Assembly (NCBI GenBank): GCA_010093685.1 | Contig: MU006222.1 | Location: 372,001-436,000, forward strand | Direction: 5' to 3' | Origin: Ophiobolus disseminans | Lineage: Eukaryota; Ascomycota; Dothideomycetes; Pleosporales; Phaeosphaeriaceae | Length of the DNA stretch: 64,000 bases | Shown here: positions 44,022 through 57,588 of the stretch, piece by piece | Numbering within the stretch: position 1 is the stretch's first letter | Layout of the letters: the number at the start of each line of letters is the position of its first letter | The notes under the pieces: model-generated | The model's input: the letters and a program-made list of their open reading frames with translations, nothing else | What the model was told of the DNA's origin: nothing | Databases searched by the model: none | Translations under genes and position numbers: made by a program

Positions 44022-47000
44022 CCCCCCCTAAGGTATCCATGTTGGATGGAAACCTCACATAAGGAAAAAGATCAAGAGAGTAAAATGTGTGCGCGTGCTG
44101 CGCAGCTAATCCAACTGACCAAGGGGTACTGGACAAGGAGAGTCCTTGACAATAAGGTGATAAATGTCCTTCAAGCCAAGCTGGCGTATAAAGTTCTTGT
44201 GTTTCTGTCAAGGAAGGAGCTTTGTGAAGCTGTCAGCAGGCATATCAGCAGTAGGCTTCCATTCAACAGCGATTCTTCCAGAGTCTACTTCCTGGCAAAG
44301 CCACATCTGATGAATGTTGACATGGCAAAGCTTTGTTTAGATGCGATCAGCATTGCCTTGAACAAGGCGTACAGTCTAAGCATTGTCACACTAAAGAGCC
44401 TTCTTGGTGTGAAGTGTGAAGCCAATATTGCGGCAGAAGCGGTCCTAGTATTGCGATTCAACGCCAGCAGCTAAGAGAGCGTACAGCTCTGCTTCAGTAG
44501 TAGAACGAGTGACTGATCGAAGCACAGTAGCTTTCCAGTTAATAGGCATGCTGTAGAGCATAAAGACGTATCCAGCAGATGATTGACGAGTCTCAACATT
44601 GTCTCCAAATGATGCGTCAGCAGCACCAAAGAAGGTAGGAGTAGCTGAGTCGACCTTTGTAGCATAGGCCTGTGTTAGCTCACCCCCTTGAGCACTAATG
44701 GCAAGATATCTAGTACCGTATAGGTATTGCCACACGTACTTGATCTCAGAGAGGTGGATTAGTCTAGGGTTTATAAGAAATCTTGCAAGGATTGAGTGAG
44801 CGTATGCGACGTTAGGTCGCGTTATAACCTCAATGTAGGCTAGGTTACCTACAAGGCGCTAGTAATTCTTAGTGTTTGAAGGCTCTGAAACGCCTTCAAA
44901 GGGTAGCATCCTTGAGGTGGATAAGAGAGGTGTAGATAGGTATTTTCCATCAGCGCAAATAAGGTCAAACTAAGTGCAGACCTTGTTGATGAATGTATCT
45001 TGAACAAGGTACAGCTGGCGGCTAGCAAGAGCGCACTCAACTCGGATACTAAGGAACCACTTGACATCGCCCATTTGACAGAGGTTGTAGAGCTTGATAA
45101 GCTGTTGTTTAAGCTTGTTAAAATCCTCCTAGTAGTCAGGGTGGTAGAGGATGATGATGTTATCCACGTAGAAGAAGAGAATAACTCTGTTGTTTATCTA
45201 AAGGCATAGAAAGCCTTAAATTAGGTGTAGGCTAAGCTTTCGCAGTGAAGCTTAGAAGTGTAGAGCCTATAGGCGTAGGGCTTCTTTCAAGCCATACAAG
45301 GCTCTTAGAAGACAAAGCGTTTAGCTATGCTTCTCTTAGAAACCGTCTAGAGTTCTCACATGCAGAGTGCAATCCAGGTAAGCATTAAGAAATGCGTTTG
45401 GCACATCATATTGCATAGCCTTAAGGTTAAAGGCGCATGCAAGTGCTATAAGAGCTCGGAAGAGGCATGCAGCAAGGGTAGCTGCGTATGTGTTGCTATA
45501 TTGCGCTTGTAGGTCTCCGCAAACTACAAGGCGTGCCTTGTACTTAAGGAGATATCTATCCTTATCAAACTTGTACGTAAATACCTACATTAAGGGTACA
45601 GCATTGTTAACATATAATACTGTGATATCTGGCCTTGCAAAAGTGCCTTTGTTTTAGCAGTTTTGGAACTTAGTGTAGGCTGCAGCCTCAAACTGTTTTC
45701 TATGCAAGTGTTGCTTGAGCTCCTTCTAGTGACGTGGTGGAGGAGGCAGATTATTGCGATGGATGCAAGTAGGATCACGTTTAATCCTAGGTTGTAAGGC
45801 AAGAGAGGTAGCCTTATGTGATTGCTAAATCATAGCAGCAAAGGCAAAGTACTTAGTTAAAGGACTAGCCTCAATGAAGTGTGCCTAGCAGCGCCTTCTG
45901 CTAGTGACAATATTGTCTTGCGAGAGATCTGGATCTTGTCGTTGAGGAGCGTTGTTCTGACGTCGATCTAGGACGTATTGCTAATGCGAGTCTAGTTAAC
46001 GCGTTGGTATAGCTACTCTGATTGTGTCTAAGTCCTCATCAGGGTTCTTATCAGAGTTCCACCCCCTAGGTGTCGTGTGCTGAGAAACAGCAGAGGACTC
46101 CTAGAATAGCTGTTGTTCTGCTAGGTCGGGAGAATTATAAGGTTCAGGTGTACCACGAGCAGTAATCGTTAGCGAAGGCAGTTGTTGGATCTGCTTCTGC
46201 GACGGAGGAGGAGGAGAAGAAGGAGGAGGAGTAGTTCGTCGCTGTTGCATTAGCTGCGCAACTACGATAGTGTTACTATTATGTTTCTCCTCAGGAATGT
46301 GTGCAGTCTCAATGACATAAGGCCTTGCTAGTGCAGTAGACGGCTTGTCCTTATAAAGCTCGTCTATAAAGCGTACGTTGCGTACGCGGATGACGTGGTT
46401 AGTGGCTAGCAGCTATATTCAATAGATATTTAAGGCGTCGTATCTAAGGAGGAATCCTTCAAAGGTGCAGTCTTCAAGTTTGTCTCCTCTTAGCAGGTGC
46501 TTGTTAAGCAAAAATCCACGGCTTCTAATAGCGTGGAGTTAAGAGAGGTCTAGACAGATGCTAGTGACCATCTCATGTAGTGTACGCTAGTCAACGGATC
46601 TTGTAGGCGTAATGTTAAGTAGCCTAGCTGCTGTTCAGACTAGCTTATTAGCTAAGGTCTTAGGTAGACTAGCATAGATTCAAAGAACCCTAGCAACAGT
46701 GACAATACTAGCTCCAGCTTATTCAGCACCCCCTAGCTGTGCAGGAGTGTCTAGAGATCTTATCTTAACCTTGATGCTAGCTGACGTAAGGACTTCCTAA
46801 GCAGAAGAGCCCAAATTGGCTTTAGCTTGTCCATATCCAACGTCTCTATCCATAAAGACTATAGCTACTTAGTAGCTATATACGCGCTTAATCTTGTTAA
46901 TAAGGCGAGTAATTGTAGGGACAACAGTAGCCTTGTAGTAGTCCCTAAGAGTACAGATCTTATAGAGCTTCGTGTACTCACATACTGCATGCAGTGCCTA

Positions 47001-48879
47001 AACATCGCTATTGTAGCATGCCTCACTATGCTTCTAGAGTTAAACAATGTCGACAATAATGCGGTAGAATAGGCGGCAAGCCTTGTCAGCGCAAGGACGG
47101 CGACTAACGTCTTCTTTTATCTTGCCCTAGATGTAAGGGATGCAGGAATCTGACTACTATTCTCCCTTGCTATTAGTGCCTACTATAAGGCCTGTAGTCA
47201 AGTCTTTGAGATGCTCAATAGCCTAATAGCTTAGATAACCAAGAAGCTGATAAGCTTTCATTACAGTGACAACTTAAGGTGACTTCGTGTGGGCAGAATT
47301 AGCTGCTATAGCCTAAAAAGGCTATGTAGCATCTTGAGCGTTTAAGAACTAGTGTCCTCTAGCTTAGATAAGGTCTGAAAAGACCTGTGACTCATCTTCC
47401 TTAAAGAGTCTATTTGTCTTTAAGTTAAAGTAGATCTTCTTGCAATAGCTAAGATTAAAGATGTTAGCAACAAATCCTAGGATGTATGCCACTTTCTTAA
47501 GCGTGATTAAGGCTGTGTTATTACCCCTTCTTACATTAAGAGTTACCTCTCCCTAGGCCTGTACTTAGTGCGAGTTACAGCCTGCTTGCACAGTGTCCTG
47601 GGAGGAAGAAAGCTTTATCTGCTTCTAATTAGGTCTAATTTTGTTGCAAATGTAGACGTTTGAACAGGGGTCTATTACCTATTAGTTCTGCAGTGTCTAA
47701 CTGTGCAACGAAGATGCAGTGTTAGACTGTAAGGGTTGCATGAAGTAGGCTGCATTTAACGCGTATCTATTCGAGCTGCAGTCCGAACTTGCGTCGGCTT
47801 AGTCGGTGTGACGTGATGTGGAGTTCTCCTTCCTGCGCCTAGCTAGCTCAGCCTTAGGTTTTTCCACATCAAATGTCCACTAAATGCCTGCATCCTTATA
47901 GGCCTTCTTCACTTTCTTAAGAGTGTCCTTGTTGCGAAAGGTCTCGACAAGCTGAGACAAAGCCTTTGAATTAGGCTTAAAGTCCTTGAACCTGCCTTTA
48001 GCCTCAGGATTGAGAGTGAAGCACTAGAGGACTAAATAATAGAGCCTACAGACGCACGTTGATCGGTTATTCTTCGGCTCCGCGATCGACAAGGAAGACT
48101 GGGACGTGAAACTGCCTAGTGTCCTAGTCGTGTTTTGAACCGTGGGTGCCGTCCTCCGATATCAGCTAATTAAGTCTTGGATTGTTGGTGTCGGACGCAG
48201 GTCGCTTGCTTCTCCCTGCTCTATTGCAAGGAATTGCGCTTGCGCCTATGCCTTATCTCCTAAGTCTCTTACAGCGTGAATAAAGCGCTATTGCGCTCAA
48301 GTCTCTGTTATCTCTAGCATGTTCTCCTAAACGCATTGTGATATGACTTGCGAGTATTCGTCTAGCCACGCTTAAACGCTCTAGTTCTTTAGCTTCTTCT
48401 AAACACTGCTGTAACGGGTAGTAAGCTCTAGCCTGCGTTGCTAGTCTGTGACCTTAAAGTGTTTTTAGAGCGTTGTAAGCTAGCTCCGCGGATTGTCATG
48501 CTCCGCCCTGTTAATTAGGTAGACATAAGTTGTTGCAATAGTGCGTAAGATCTTAAGATTGACCTTACTAATTGCTTTTAGAATAGACTCTTAACATCTA
48601 GACTTAATCTCCTAGATTTTCTATGCGTCTGCGGAACTGTTGTCAGACAGCTCTGCGACAGGCAGTAGAGTCGCTGTAGTAGAGTTAGGGTCGCAATACT
48701 GCTATACGCCCTTAATAGTAGCGTATCGTCGTTTGGCAGCATACTAAGGTGTCTAGTTAGAGGAACCTTAGAGGACAGTGGTAGCACAAGCATCGTGCTA
48801 GAGGTGGCTATAATAGCAAAAAGAGCTGCCTTGCTAGTCAGCAGAGAAAGTGAGGTAGGACCTCGAAGATATCGTATAC

Positions 48880-49087
48880 AACGACGGAATGCGTGCAGCA
48901 ACGCGACAACAGGCGTGCAGCAGCAGGAGGATTGCAGGGACGACGTGATGACGTGTATAACAATCAAAAAGTACTAGAGGCGTAGCCTTAGTAGAGGAGA
49001 AATAATCTCTAAGAGTTGCTTGATGCGACAACAACAGGCGTGCAGCAACGTAAGGATTAGAGGGACGACGTGTATAACGTGTATCGC
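48880..49087. repeat. Diverged tandem duplication at the end of element A
   Basis: Two related segments about 130 bp apart both read GACAACAGGCGTGCAGCA (the second as ACAACAACAGGCGTGCAGCA), then GGATT...GGGACGACGTG and CGTGTATAAC. They lie just before the LTR of element B. Their origin (5' region of element A or another repeat) is unclear. Confidence 0.5.
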
Positions 49088-49284
49088 TGTTAGATTTGAT
49101 AAGGTATTAAAACCTAATAATAGATAAGATAAATTAATAATAATGTGTTGTATTGTGTTGTTCTCTAGTTAAGTGCGGAGTTTAACTAGGTGTTAGATCT
49201 AGTACTAGTGTGCTAAGGCGCTTGTGCCGGTCCCTCCTATTTCACTTAGTGTTAGTAGCCTCACAGCACCCCTAATATCTAACA
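49088..49284 (-). repeat. Left (3') LTR of element B
   Basis: 197 bp with inverted ends TGTTAGAT ... ATATCTAACA, followed on the right by CACCCTCTTAG, the complement of a polypurine tract. The partner LTR should lie beyond 64000. Confidence 0.65.
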
Positions 49285-50304
49285 CACCCTCTTAGCTTAG
49301 ATGTGTTTGCAAGCTAGTAACTTTAGGTGATAATAAGGTCCTTAAGTTTTGCTTAAAGTTCTTCTAATAGTGCCTCCTTAGTCACCTTGTGTAGTGATAC
49401 CTTAACTAATCTAACTTAATAAAGGAAGTTTAGCTACTTGTTGCCTAGCAACACCTTAGTGAAGCTATCCGCTATTATTTCCAATAATTAAATGTATTCT
49501 ATAGTAATCTTTCTACTTGCAACCTCCTGTCTTATCTAGTAGTTGTAAATATCTACATACCTAAGCTTTATTTAAAGCTTTAATATCTCTTTTATAACTA
49601 GTCTAATAGTCTGCATACTATTGCAATAGATCGTAATTGTATTAGATAGAAGCTGAATTTAGAGCTCCTTAAGTAGGCGTGATGTAAAGAGGGCTTCCTT
49701 AGCTACTTAGGATAGTGCTAGGAGTTCTGCCTTAGTAGTAGATGTAGTGACAGTGTCTTGCTTGCTAGCTCTCTAGGCAATAAGGCTATTAAAGAGCTTA
49801 ATTACATAGCCTTAAGAGCTTTTCCTGTCTTGTGTGTTGTCTGCAAATAATGCATTACTAGCTACTTAAAGGGTGTCTCCTCCTCTAAGCTGTAGTGCTA
49901 GCCACCTTATATCTAAGAGGTATAGAAGGACGCGGTCTACAGCATCGTAATGCTCTTAGAATAGATTAGATAGAAAGCGTGCTAGGCGTAAGGTAGCAAA
50001 GGCGATGTCTAGTCTAGTAGTGACTGCAGCAAAGAGTAGTGACCTAATTTTGCGTTAGTATCTGTTGATCTTAGCAGGTATTGACAGTGAGTTTAAGGGC
50101 TTAAGTTTAATAGAACTTATAGGTGTATCATAGCGTAGCTTATGCTTATCTACTAGCCTATAGATTTTATCTACATAGGCAGCTTGTGAGAGAAAGATAA
50201 GTTCTTCTATTCTGTCTCTAATTACCTCTACTCCTAAGAACTACTAAAGATTTTCTTCTCTAGTTATAGTATACTTGTCCTATAAGAGTTAGATAGCTTA
50301 TTAT

Positions 50305-50571
50305 TATTAGATAGCACGGCGAGTGCTAAGAGGTCGGAGCTGTACAATCGAACAGGGACCTAGCACGTGACGTTCGTGCAGCCAATTAGGAGGTTCTAGG
50401 TCGATTAAGCGAGACCTAGAACTACTAATTGGCTACGCCAAGAAGAGTCGGCGTGACGTGCAATAAACCCTAATCTTGTCCTAGACAGGAGACTACAGGA
50501 CGAACACAATCAATCAATAATCAATTTCTACGATTCTATTATCTACATCAAAGACTACTGTAAATCTAACA
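50305..50571 (+). repeat. 5' LTR of element C (267 bp, with hairpin)
   Basis: Starts TATTAGATAGCACGG (TG end changed to TA) and ends AAATCTAACA. It matches the right LTR closely but carries 56 extra bases around a near-perfect inverted repeat at 50381-50433. Confidence 0.85.
50381..50433. repeat. 53 bp inverted repeat (hairpin) in the 5' LTR of element C
   Basis: Left arm GCCAATTAGGAGGTTCTAGG plus TC; right arm reverse complement GCCAATTAGTAGTTCTAGGT plus C. The loop is about 10 bp (GATTAAGCGA). The arms differ only at the GGAGG/GTAG step. The right LTR lacks this segment. Confidence 0.8.
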
Positions 50572-53500
50572 ATTAAGAGTCTTACTATCCTATCTACTAA
50601 CATTTTGCAATATAACACACACTCTATCGCGCGACGCTCTTGTTGTATTGCGCGACACGACGAATTACACTACCTAGATAATTTAACTGCAGGCGCAGGC
50701 TGCAGCCCTTAAGATCTAGGGCGCAATAGACCTAGTAGGGACGCAAGTACTGCTAACAGAGCCTCTAGAGCCCTCTATACCTAACGTATTGACGTACACG
50801 CTATCGCGCGGCAATCGAACTCTAGCGAGGCTGTCCGACCTTACAATACTAGCTTAGCTAGAATACAAGGAGGATATAGAGTAATACAAGATGCTCTTAG
50901 ACTAATACAAGAATCGCCTGCGTCGATACAAGAAGAAGAGAGTAGCACTAGTGCAGATAGTTACGTTTATATAGTTAACAATATCGCCCTATCTATTACG
51001 CACCTGCTGTCTGCCTAATTAAACTCTCCGTAAGTAGGTAGCTAACCTTAAACAGACTGTTAGCGTAGACAACAGAGCAGAAAAGGAGCAAGCGCGCGAA
51101 CGATACCTCGCGTCCCTTAAACCTATAAGAACTGCAATAAGTTAGGAAATATAGCTAGCAGAATACGATTAAGCAGCGACTAAGGCAGAGACCTATTAGG
51201 TTACTAAGCTAACAGATATCTTAGCAATAACAAAGGACTTTCTTAACGCCGTGAATAAAGTCAATCCAATTTAGACTAGTACCTTTTAAGATACTAGCCA
51301 AAATCTAACTAGCATAACAAGAAAGAAGATAATAAAACGCTTCTAAGAGAATATGTTGCTGTCTTACCCTCTTAGATTAGAGAGGAATAAGGCTGCCTTT
51401 GCAGTAGGTAAGGGCGTATACCTCGCTAATAGTAGTGCAACTACTTAGGGCAATAAGAGGGACGCCTCTTAAGCCGAAAGCGCGCTATCTTAACGGGGAA
51501 GAGCCCGTACAAAACACCTCTCTAGCTTAAACAAGGCTAAAGGCAAGCAATCTTTAGATTAAGACGCAGACAACTAGGCAGGCATAACGTGCCTAGCCTG
51601 TAGACAACACTATAAGGTTTAGGATTGCTACTATATCTATTAAGACAACGCTCCTAACTAGTAGAAGCTAAACAAGGCTCTACTCGGACTAATCGAGTAC
51701 AAACGTGAACATAATACCGCGTTTTAAGGCGTACTAAGAGGTTAGAGCAGGTCGCGTACGCAGACACTAATCACGAAGAAACCTCGCATTAAATAGTCGC
51801 ACACACTAACTCCTAAGATTACTAATAATTAACTAGAAGGTCGCACGATATTACGCGTTAGCGCCGCCTTTATATCCTTCTTAGTTAACTTAGCAGCGTT
51901 ATAATACCTACTCAAACACTCTTTTATTCTTAACTCTAGCTTAATATACTATATCACGAACGATCCGCGACGGATATCTAATTACCGCCTACCTGCGTAC
52001 GGAGACTGTATTTAGGCAGGGAACACAAAGATATAGGTAAAAGGATATAGATCTCTAAGCCTAACGCTAAAGAGACGATTAGGTAACAGCAGAATAATAC
52101 TACAGGATGTAGCAATCTGCCTAGATCTGCACTGCAACCTCGTCTCTTTCCGTAGACTTAGATAAACAGGGATCTAGTAGGACATAAGAAACAATCCTAC
52201 AACTCTACGCAGAGTTAACAACTTAGTAATAGCTAAGCTTGTAGAGCGCTACGGACAGTAGGTAGTTAAGTATTAACTAATTAACGCGACCTATGCCACC
52301 TACACAATCAACGCGTTCTACGCTACCTACATAGTTACGTCGCGCGTAAAACGTCCTACTAAGACGTTATTAGCAGTCCTCTAGCACAAACGATTAGGAC
52401 ACCTAGGGCTAGCTGCGATTAAGCACCTAGTAGGCTAAACTAAAGGGGTGCGCATTAAAGGCATTACAACAGTATAGTGCGACGCGTGCGGGCGCTTAAA
52501 AATGCGACGATAGATTAGTCGCGCCCCGCGCCTCAACGACGACAACGCCTCTAGCGAGAGACTCTCTCTAGACTTCTACTTATACGAGGTCCAGGGCGTT
52601 ACAAAAGAGAAGAGCTAGATACTAATTACAGACGACTACTTAGGTTACTAGTAGGACTTCTACTTCGTTGACAACCGCACAGCCCTATTAATTATAGGGC
52701 TACTTAACGCGTTCCTTATATTTCTGCAAGTCCACTTCAACATTAGGGTAAAGACTATTAAGTTAGATAACGAGATCACGACAGTAAAACCAGCAGTACA
52801 GCGCTAGCTAGCGTCTAGAGGGGTAATAGTTAAGCTCTTAGCTCTAGATACGCAGGCACAGAATAGAGGCGCTAAACGCTTAGAGAGCGTTAACAAGAAG
52901 AAGTCTCGCGCAATGAGACTAGACGCTAACCTATCCTAGGAGCTCTAGCTAGAGATCACACGAGCTAGAGTATACCTATATAATTAAACGCTAAATTACA
53001 AGAACTAATAGAAGACGCCGTATAAGGTCTTCTTTACTAGAGCCGCTCTATTAAACGGTATTGTCACGTCGCCGCAACGTCTAAACCTTAGACACCTAAA
53101 AGCGTATAGCTGCAAGGCCTTTGCGCTTAGCAGTGCGACTTAACGCAGATAGTTCTAACTGCAGCGACTAGACTCGAAAGCCTAGGTTAGATACCTAGTA
53201 GGATATTAATCCACGAACATCTATCGCATCTAGATTCCCTCACTCGCGAAGGTAATTAGCACACAAGACGTCGTTTTTAACGAGTAAACAGTATTTAACG
53301 GCTAGATAGAGGACCTTGCTAGCAACCTAATAAACTAAACGCTAGAGGAGATTGCGACTCTCGTACAGACGATAGAGCTGCCTACTCCTTACAACGTACC
53401 TAAGACAGCCTCGTTTCACGAGGACGAGCTAATCGACGCGGTAAGCAGCCGCGACGAGACAGAGGAGCAGAGCGGCCTCTACTAAGGAAAGAATATACAG

Positions 53501-55394
53501 GACTTATATCCGACACCTCTAGATACACCGCTACCCGCAGCACTACTTACGCAGCTGATAACAGACTACGAGTCTAACTATACAACACTACACGGGTTGT
53601 CTAAGATAGTTCTATAGGCAGCAGCCTTTACTGCAGGATCTTAAGCAGGCAACGTAGGAGTACATAAGGGCAAGGCTATAGATAAGGCTTAGACAATAAG
53701 GATGCTCGCAAAAGGCTTAAAGCTCTATTATAGTTAACTTCTACCTCTACCTACATGCTAAAGTAAGCTTAAGGACTATCCTATAGGAGATCTCTTTAAG
53801 AAAACTAAAGAAGATCACCTAGCTAGCTATTAGCAGATGCAATTATGGTTAGAAGTCCCTACACAGTTAATTAAGCTAATAGAGTAATAGATACTAGACT
53901 ACATGTAGGTGTACACCTATAAGCTTAACATAGAGCATAACTTTATTAAGTGCAAGGCACGCCTAGTCGTGCGAGGAGACTAGCAGAGAAATATTACCTC
54001 TTAGGACACGTACGCAGCAACACTTATAAGCTAGTTATTTAGGATGCTTATAGCAATTGCTACTAAACACGACCTCAAGCTAAAACAATATAATATTACA
54101 AACGCCTTTGTACACGCGAGTATTAACTACGAAATATACATAAGAATGCCGCGAGGATATTAAAAGCCGGGGATAATCCTAAAGGTCTAAAAAGCTCTCT
54201 ATAGACTACGAGTGTTACCTCTACTCTAGCAGAAGGAGTTTACGTCAACACTTAAAGAGATAGGTTTTAGCAGCGTCCTGCACGAGCCCTGCTGCATAAT
54301 TAAGAACAGCATTATTATCTTCTTCTACGTTAATAACATTATTGTTGCATACAACGCGCAATAGAGAGGCGAGGCTAATTAGATTATTAGCCGCCTAAAG
54401 GAGAAATACACGCTAACTAGAGGAGACGACCTCTAATAGTTCCTAGGAGTTGAGATTATTAGAAAAAGAGACTAGCGCCTAATACACCTGTCGCAGGCAG
54501 CGTACGCTAAGAAGATTAGTTGTCTAGTTAACCGACACGACATGCGACACGATACACCTATAGCGATAGCTAAGCTACAGCCCTTAGAAGTGCTAGCTAC
54601 GCTATCGCAAATCAACAAGTACTAACGCAAAATTAGATCGCTTCTCTTTGCTGCAGTCACGACTAGACCTAATATCGCATTCGCTACGTTACGGCTAGCG
54701 CGCTTTCTGTCGAACCCTAGTTAGAATCACTATAACGCTGCTAACCGCGTGCTTCTCTACCTAACAGAGACACAGTAGAGAGCACTAAGACTTAGAGGCA
54801 GCGATAAACTGCAGATAGCGAGTGACGCGTTATTTGCAGACAACACAATTAACCGCAAGAGCTTGCAGGGCTACGCGATTAAGCTGTTTAGCGGACTAAT
54901 TGCCTAGAGAGCGAGCAAACAAGACACAGTTACGACCTCAACAACTAAAGCTAAGCTACTTGCACTATTACAAGTAGCAAAGAAGGCTCTATTTATATCG
55001 CGCCTCCTTAACGAGCTTAAGGTCTTGCTACTAGAATTAGCGATCACGATCGAATGCGATAACATATAGACAATACGTCTAGTTACGCAGGAGGTGTATA
55101 AGCTGCAGACAAAACTGCAATATGTAGATATCTACAACCACTAGCTAAGATAAGAGATATCCTTAGGAAAAATTAAGATTAAATATGTGAAATTAGCAGA
55201 AATAATCGCTAACGGTTTTACTAAGGTCCTCCTAGTAAACAAATAGAACGGCTTCCTCTACTAAATTAGACTAGTAGAGATTACCCTAAGAGAGGTAGCA
55301 AATAAAGCGCCACTAGATAAGATACAAGGACAACTCGAGGATCTCGCACTTACTAGATAGTTCTAGCTTACAAATCTTCTAAGCTAAAGGGGTG

Positions 55395-55605
55395 TGTTAG
55401 ATAGCACGGCGAGTGCTAAGAGGTCGGAGCTGTACAATCGAACAGGGACCCGGCACGTAACGTTCGTGCAGCTAATAAGAGTCGGCGTGACGTGCAATAA
55501 ACCCCGATCTCGTTCTAGACAGGAGACTACAGGACGAACACAATTAATTAATAATTAATTTCTACGATTCTATTATCTACATCAAAGACTACTATAAATC
55601 TAACA
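55395..55605 (+). repeat. 3' LTR of element C (211 bp, no hairpin)
   Basis: TGTTAGATAGCACGG ... AAATCTAACA. Same as the left LTR except for point changes and the missing 56 bp, where GCAGCTAATAAGAG joins directly. Confidence 0.85.
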
Positions 55606-57413
55606 ATTTTACTTTCTTAGTCTTGTGTTTAGTATAGGCTAGGATAATATTATCTACATAAAAGAAGATAATAATGCTATTCTTAATTATGCAATAAGGC
55701 TTATAAGAGACGTATGTAAAGCTAAGGTCCTTAAGAGTTATTGTAAACTCCTTCTGCTAGAGCATAGGTAAGATACGCAATCTATACAAGGCCTTCTAAA
55801 CCTTAAGAATAATCTCTTTCTTCTAGTATTCTTTAGGCATCCTTATATAGATTTCCCTATCTATAGTAGTATAAACAAATACGTTTATAACGTTGTATTG
55901 CTTAAGTTCTAGGTTGTGCTTAGCTGCAATTGCTATAAGCATGCGAAATAATCTGCTAGCTAGAGTAGCTGCATAGGTGTCTTAGGAAGAGATCTGTCTC
56001 TATTAGTCTCCTCTAGCTATAAGGCGTGCCTTGCACTTAACGAATTAATAGTCCTTGTTAAACTTGTAGGTATATACCTATATACAGTCTAGGATCTAGT
56101 AACCTATTAGTCTAATTAAGGTATGTGATACTTCTCTCTATAATTCTATCTTTTAATAGCTTGCTAAATAGTTGCGTTCTGCTTCTTTAAACAGCTCTTC
56201 TATTAGGTGTTCTTTAAGCTTAGTCTTATAACTTAGTAGAGGTAGGAGCTAACTATAGTGTAGCTTAATGCCTAAGGCAAGCAGCCTCTTTACCTTAGCC
56301 TTGTTAACTACTTCTTCTTCATGTTAGCTAACATATCCAGCCTAAGTTCCTGCTATAAAGGCAGCTGCCTATAGGACAGTCTTGGATAAGCATAACTGCG
56401 TTAATCCTGTTGCCTTGTTTAGGGTCAACAATATAGCTAGCAATGCAGCTAGTAGTAGTAGTGATAGTGGAGGTGTTAGGTATATGCCTATAATCTTCCT
56501 CCCTATAATTTTCCTCCCTTAGTAATAGCTAGGTAGATCAGTCTCTTCTTAAGCTGTTAAGTCTTTAGTAGTGTTATCCTCAAAGAATAATTTAACCTCT
56601 AGATTAGTTAGTAGTGTTAGAAGCTCTATAGTCTTAACATAAGTTGCAATCTCTTCTAGTGTACTGTGTATAAGGTTGTCTATTAGGTTCTTAGTCTTGC
56701 TATTAAATACTAAATGCTTATCAAACACAACGTTGCGTGTGCTAATAACCTTAGCTATAGATAGTATCTAGATGCGATAGATGTTAGATAATCTGTATCC
56801 AACTAGGTAGCCAACCTAAGCCTTTAGGTCTAGGCGTTAGAGGCGTAATTTCCCTCTATGAGTATTATTAGTCATTGCAAAGGACTTGCATCTATATGCT
56901 TTAAGATAAGTGAGGTTTAGTTTGCGGAGTTTAGTAACAATTCTATTAGAGAAAGTAATCCTTGTAAAGAAGGTCTTATATAGTGTCTTCTAGTTGTTAG
57001 TGTAATTTAGCGTTCTATTGTAGAGGTAAACTGCTGCTCTAGTGATTTCAGGCTACAGTTCCTAGGAGAGGTTAGCATCCAATCTTATAGCGCGTGCCTT
57101 CTTCTTGTTTACACCCCCTAAGCGTTTAGCACCTCTATTCTAGGCTTAAGTATTAGGAGCTAAAGGCTCAATAATAATCCCTTTAGAGTTAAGCTAGCGC
57201 TGAACTTGTGGTTTGACAGTGGTAATCTTATTATCTACTTTAATAATCTTAATAGTGATATTGAAATAGATCCTAAGAAAGGTGAAGAAGATTCTAAGTT
57301 TATTAATAATAGAGTTAGCAGTTCTGTTGTCCGTAAAGTACATGTCCCACTAGAGTCTAGAGAACCTGCAGGTAATAAGCATTTAACTCTTCTCCTTAGT
57401 GATGCTCTGCTCC

Positions 57414-57588
57414 TGTCAGATAGTATAAAGTTTAATCTTGATGTAATTTTTGATCGTGTTGATTAATTGTTCTGTTTTTCGTCTTCTCTCTAGGTTCGTG
57501 GTTTTCTACAATAGAGGGGCACCTGCATAAGCGCACTTTCTCCTAACAGGCTCTGAACTCAATATCCAATAGTACCTTATATCTAACA
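57414..57588 (-). repeat. 3' LTR of element D (left copy)
   Basis: 175 bp, TGTCAGATAGTATAAAG ... TATCTAACA on the plus strand. Nearly identical to 62355-62529. Differences are mainly C/T and G/A. Confidence 0.88.

Larger units (their letters stand above)
43859..49087 (-). mobile_element. Ty1/Copia retrotransposon A, RIP-damaged, right end not found
   Basis: Minus orientation: RNase H to the left, gag to the right. The 3' LTR (43859-44021) follows a polypurine tract (GGGGGGG just above 44021). Readable remnants: polyprotein C-terminus VEWKPTADMPADSFTKLLP (about 44210-44280), RNase H region TRSTTEAELYALLAAG and SSAGYVFMLYSMPINWKAT (44445-44735, one open frame), reverse transcriptase FFYVDNIII at about 45155-45180 (YVDD with the second Asp lost), and a protease-like VIDPCSNVYICN near 47660. 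The first about 700 bp inside the LTR is barely mutated, while the rest is full of stops. It runs into element B at 49088; no matching right LTR was found, so B may have inserted into A. Confidence 0.75.
50305..55605 (+). mobile_element. Ty1/Copia retrotransposon C, inserted in B, heavily RIP-damaged
   Basis: Plus orientation, 5.3 kb, flanked by LTRs 50305-50571 and 55395-55605. A polypurine tract AAAGGGGTG precedes the right LTR. Readable in order: gag zinc-knuckle-like CLACRQHYKV.DCYY (about 51597), integrase LHKRLGHLGLAAIKHLVG with CDACGRLK (about 52385-52510), reverse transcriptase NITNAFVHASINYEIYIRMP (about 54095-54155) with active site YVNN (54326-54337) instead of YVDD, and RNase H QDTVTTSTTKAKLLALLQ (about 54925). 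TGG codons have become TAG and GAT/GAC codons AAT/AAC, matching TpG to TpA change. Flanking bases ATTAT (50300-50304) and ATTTT (55606-55610) match at 4 of 5, so a target duplication is likely but imperfect. Confidence 0.85.

Noticed and set aside
48189..48194. TGTCGG as a possible right LTR end of element A
   Set aside because: The following bases do not match the left LTR (TGTCGGATGTGAGAG), so it is chance.
57206..57466. 86-codon plus-strand frame crossing an LTR border
   Set aside because: It spans element B and the LTR of D, reads against their coding direction, and has no family features.
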